Source of the DNA: JANQGH01 sp039177555
GTDB taxonomy: Bacteria; Pseudomonadota; Alphaproteobacteria; DSM-16000; Inquilinaceae
DNA: 64,000 nucleotides
Reading direction: 5' to 3'
Assembly (NCBI GenBank): GCA_039177555.1
Contig: JBCDFV010000004.1
Coordinates: 1 to 64,000 of the forward strand
Below are positions 61,054 to 64,000 of the stretch, in pieces. Under the pieces are notes generated by a model. It was not told where the DNA came from. It ran no database searches and saw only the letters and a list, made by a program, of their open reading frames with translations. Position numbers and translations under genes: made by a program. How positions within the stretch are numbered: the stretch's first letter is position 1; each line of letters opens with the position of its first letter.

Positions 61054-61647
61054 TCAGACGGCACGGCGGACCACCGTGCGCCTCGGCAACGGCTTGGCGA
61101 TTTGTCGAAAACCGCAGGACAGGAAGGCGCCCAGCTTGCCGACAAACAGATCGCCATCACCCGTCTTGGGCGACGGGATCATCGGGTAGGCCTCGACATG
61201 GTGCGCGCCTTGATCGCGCGCAAGCTCAACCGCGCTATCGATCAGCGGCCGCATCAATCCCCGCCGCCGCCAGGGCCGGTCGACGAACAGGCAGGTGACG
61301 ACCCAGATGTGGTCGTAATCCTTATCGCCGACCCGTTTCGATACCCGCCCCTTGTCCAACCTCGGCTGGGCGGCGCGCGGCGAGACCGCGCACCAGCCGA
61401 CCGGCCGATCCCCGTCATAGGCAAGAACGCCGGGCGGCGGTCCTTCCTGGACCAGGTTCTCAAACCGCTGTCGGCGTCCGTCCCGACCAAGCGCCTCGAA
61501 CTCCGGCCGCAGCAGGCGATACCACTGGCACCAGCAGCCGCCGAGTCCACCCCGTTCCGGCCCAAACAACGCAACCAGATCGTCCCAGCGCTCTGGCGTT
61601 AGCGGTGTTACGACCAGGTTGGCCCCGTCGACCTTGGCCCTCGTCAT
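61054..61647 (-). CDS. GNAT family N-acetyltransferase
   Basis: A 197-residue GNAT. The acetyl-CoA site is in LFVDRPWRRRGLMRPLIDSAVELARDQGA (about 119-145). The N-terminal GGCWCQWYRLLRPEFE and WCAVSPRAAQPRL blocks are shared with a bacterial GNAT group of unknown substrate, in which a C-W-C-x-W motif is conserved. The MFS gene lies upstream on the same strand at a 130-bp distance, so separate transcription is likely. Its start is 19 bp from the end of the muramidase gene. Confidence 0.85.
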   Translation of the reverse strand: MTRAKVDGANLVVTPLTPERWDDLVALFGPERGGLGGCWCQWYRLLRPEFEALGRDGRRQRFENLVQEGPPPGVLAYDGDRPVGWCAVSPRAAQPRLDKGRVSKRVGDKDYDHIWVVTCLFVDRPWRRRGLMRPLIDSAVELARDQGAHHVEAYPMIPSPKTGDGDLFVGKLGAFLSCGFRQIAKPLPRRTVVRRAV

Positions 61648-61666
61648 GTCACCACCCTGTCGGCGT

Positions 61667-62452
61667 CTAGGGCCCGGCCCGCAAGGCGGCCCAGCTTTTC
61701 GGGCCGACCACGCCGTCGACGGTCAGGCCCTCGGCGCTCTGGAAGGCTTTGACCGCCTCCAGCGTTCGGCCGCCGAAATGGCCATCAACCGTGCCCAGCT
61801 CAAAGCCGCGCTTGACCAGCAACTCTTGCAGGGTGCGCACATCCGGCCCCTTGGCCCCGACGCGCAGCGTCCGGCTACCCGGCTTTGCGTCGCCGACATC
61901 GACCTTACGCGCATAGGCGTCGGCCAGGGCGCCGGCATAGTGATCGACCTGGCCGGAGCCGTTGTAGCTGCGGGCAAAGCCGCGCCAGTCCTTGGCCCGC
62001 AGCGCCTGGTCCAGGCCCATGCCCTTGATGAAATTGACAAAGGCGCGGATCTGGCCTTGCTGGCCCTTGTTCATGTCGGCGACGAAGGCGTGGACGTCCG
62101 GATAGCCCGCGGTCTGGAAGTTGAAGCCCATGATCTGGGCGCTGCCATAGGACGCCGATTTGTAGGCCGCATCACGGTCGAGCGCCGCCGCCTCCTCGAT
62201 CCGCCCCCATTCGGCCTCGCCGCCGCGTACGTGGCTGTTGTTGTCGCGCCAGGACTTCATGGACAGATGCGGATGCGAGGCGTCGAAGCGTGCGTCGGTC
62301 AGCTTGCGAAACGTGGCCCCTTCGAACCGCACCACCGCCCGGCCGGAAGCCAGGCTCGCCTGGCCACCGCTTTCGACCGCCAGTACGGCCGCAACGGCGG
62401 CGACCTCGGCGCTGAGTTCGGTGGCGGCCCAATCGATCAGGTCTTGCTTCAT
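61667..62452 (-). CDS. Phage-type N-acetylmuramidase with peptidoglycan-binding domain
   Basis: A 261-residue lysozyme-like protein. Residues about 10-175 match the N-acetylmuramidase (DUF3380) domain of phage endolysins: AAVLAVESGGQASLASGRAVVRFEGATFRKL, YKSASYGSAQIMGFNFQTAGY and FARSYNGSGQ. The glutamate in VESGG or FEG is the likely catalytic acid. Residues about 190-258 form a PG_binding_1 repeat (LRVGAKGPDVRTLQELLVKRGF, AVKAFQSAEGLTVDGVVGPKSW). No signal peptide is present and no holin, spanin or other phage gene is nearby. It is an isolated, probably domesticated phage or gene-transfer-agent lysin. Confidence 0.88.
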   Translation of the reverse strand: MKQDLIDWAATELSAEVAAVAAVLAVESGGQASLASGRAVVRFEGATFRKLTDARFDASHPHLSMKSWRDNNSHVRGGEAEWGRIEEAAALDRDAAYKSASYGSAQIMGFNFQTAGYPDVHAFVADMNKGQQGQIRAFVNFIKGMGLDQALRAKDWRGFARSYNGSGQVDHYAGALADAYARKVDVGDAKPGSRTLRVGAKGPDVRTLQELLVKRGFELGTVDGHFGGRTLEAVKAFQSAEGLTVDGVVGPKSWAALRAGP

Positions 62453-62534
62453 GCCCGCTGATCCTGGTCTTGCTCGGGGAGGAAGGGGGGGAGGACAAAG
62501 ACTAGGCGCGCGTCGGTGCCGCCGCAACCAACAC

Positions 62535-62561
62535 GAAAACGGCGGCCCCAAGGGACCGCCG
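62535..62561 (-). terminator. Intrinsic terminator of pnp
   Basis: Read on the minus strand, CGGCGGTCCC pairs with GGGGCCGCCG (62540-62549 and 62552-62561 on plus, one G-T pair) with a very short loop, then TTTTC. It lies 31 bp after the pnp stop and in front of the muramidase start. Confidence 0.75.
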
Positions 62562-62591
62562 CTTGTCGTCGCACAGTTTGGAAGTCCGCGG

Positions 62592-64000
<1,409 letters not shown>

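Overview
The window is a GC-rich stretch of alphaproteobacterial chromosome, probably Rhodospirillales-like and close to the replication origin. The evidence is gene order. mnmG-rsmG-parA-parB with holA-lptE-leuS, hemJ-hemH-hemE with rho, and ppsR-maf-aroE-coaE-dnaQ with secB, fxsA and timA form the block that surrounds the origin in many Alphaproteobacteria. Two exact parS palindromes lie at 19219 and 21482. The hemE/ppsR gap (37778-38161), the position of the Caulobacter origin, carries several near-consensus DnaA boxes. Genes to its left are mostly on the minus strand and those to its right mostly on the plus strand, as expected for co-orientation with replication forks.

Layout. 1-2.4 kb: the end of a Dabb-domain gene, an exported EF-hand protein, and a 26-repeat type I-E CRISPR array with no cas gene in the window. 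The repeat sense and the degenerate left repeat both say it is transcribed leftward from a leader at 2260-2417. 2.4-12.8 kb: mixed metabolic and regulatory genes (PhhB, SDR, MBL hydrolase, OmpR-type regulator, fused RibA, PLP-binding protein, JmjC-type oxygenase, major porin, DUF3576 lipoprotein). 12.9-38 kb: leuS-lptE-holA, parBA, rsmG, mnmG, a 4-kb interruption of small accessory genes, mnmE, a run of metabolic genes, three exported proteins, rho, OsmC and heme synthesis. 38-44 kb: origin-right housekeeping genes. 43.9-46.8 kb: a lutABC lactate-oxidation operon. 47.4-51.3 kb: a membrane/SRPBCC fusion divergent from an XRE/MLTR_LBD regulator, then an amylosucrase. 51.4-57.6 kb: hslVU, his operon (hisB-hisH-GNAT-hisA-hisF-hisE) and HINT. 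57.6-64 kb: an adenylate cyclase, an MCT-like MFS transporter with a coupled 46-residue membrane protein, a GNAT, a phage-type muramidase and the 3' two thirds of pnp.

The most useful connections not obvious from gene names are regulatory. A GntR/FadR-type palindrome, GAATTGGTATTACCAATTC, sits just upstream of the MFS transporter, and a shorter site with the same TGGTA-N-TACCA core lies 37 bp upstream of lutA. This suggests a lactate/monocarboxylate uptake and oxidation regulon controlled from elsewhere. Two tandem 18-bp inverted repeats precede the porin promoter. A 21-bp palindrome lies between the XRE regulator and its divergent membrane partner. A hairpin covers the hisB Shine-Dalgarno. 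I found no clearly unprecedented multi-gene system. The isolated CRISPR array and these regulatory sites are the best leads.
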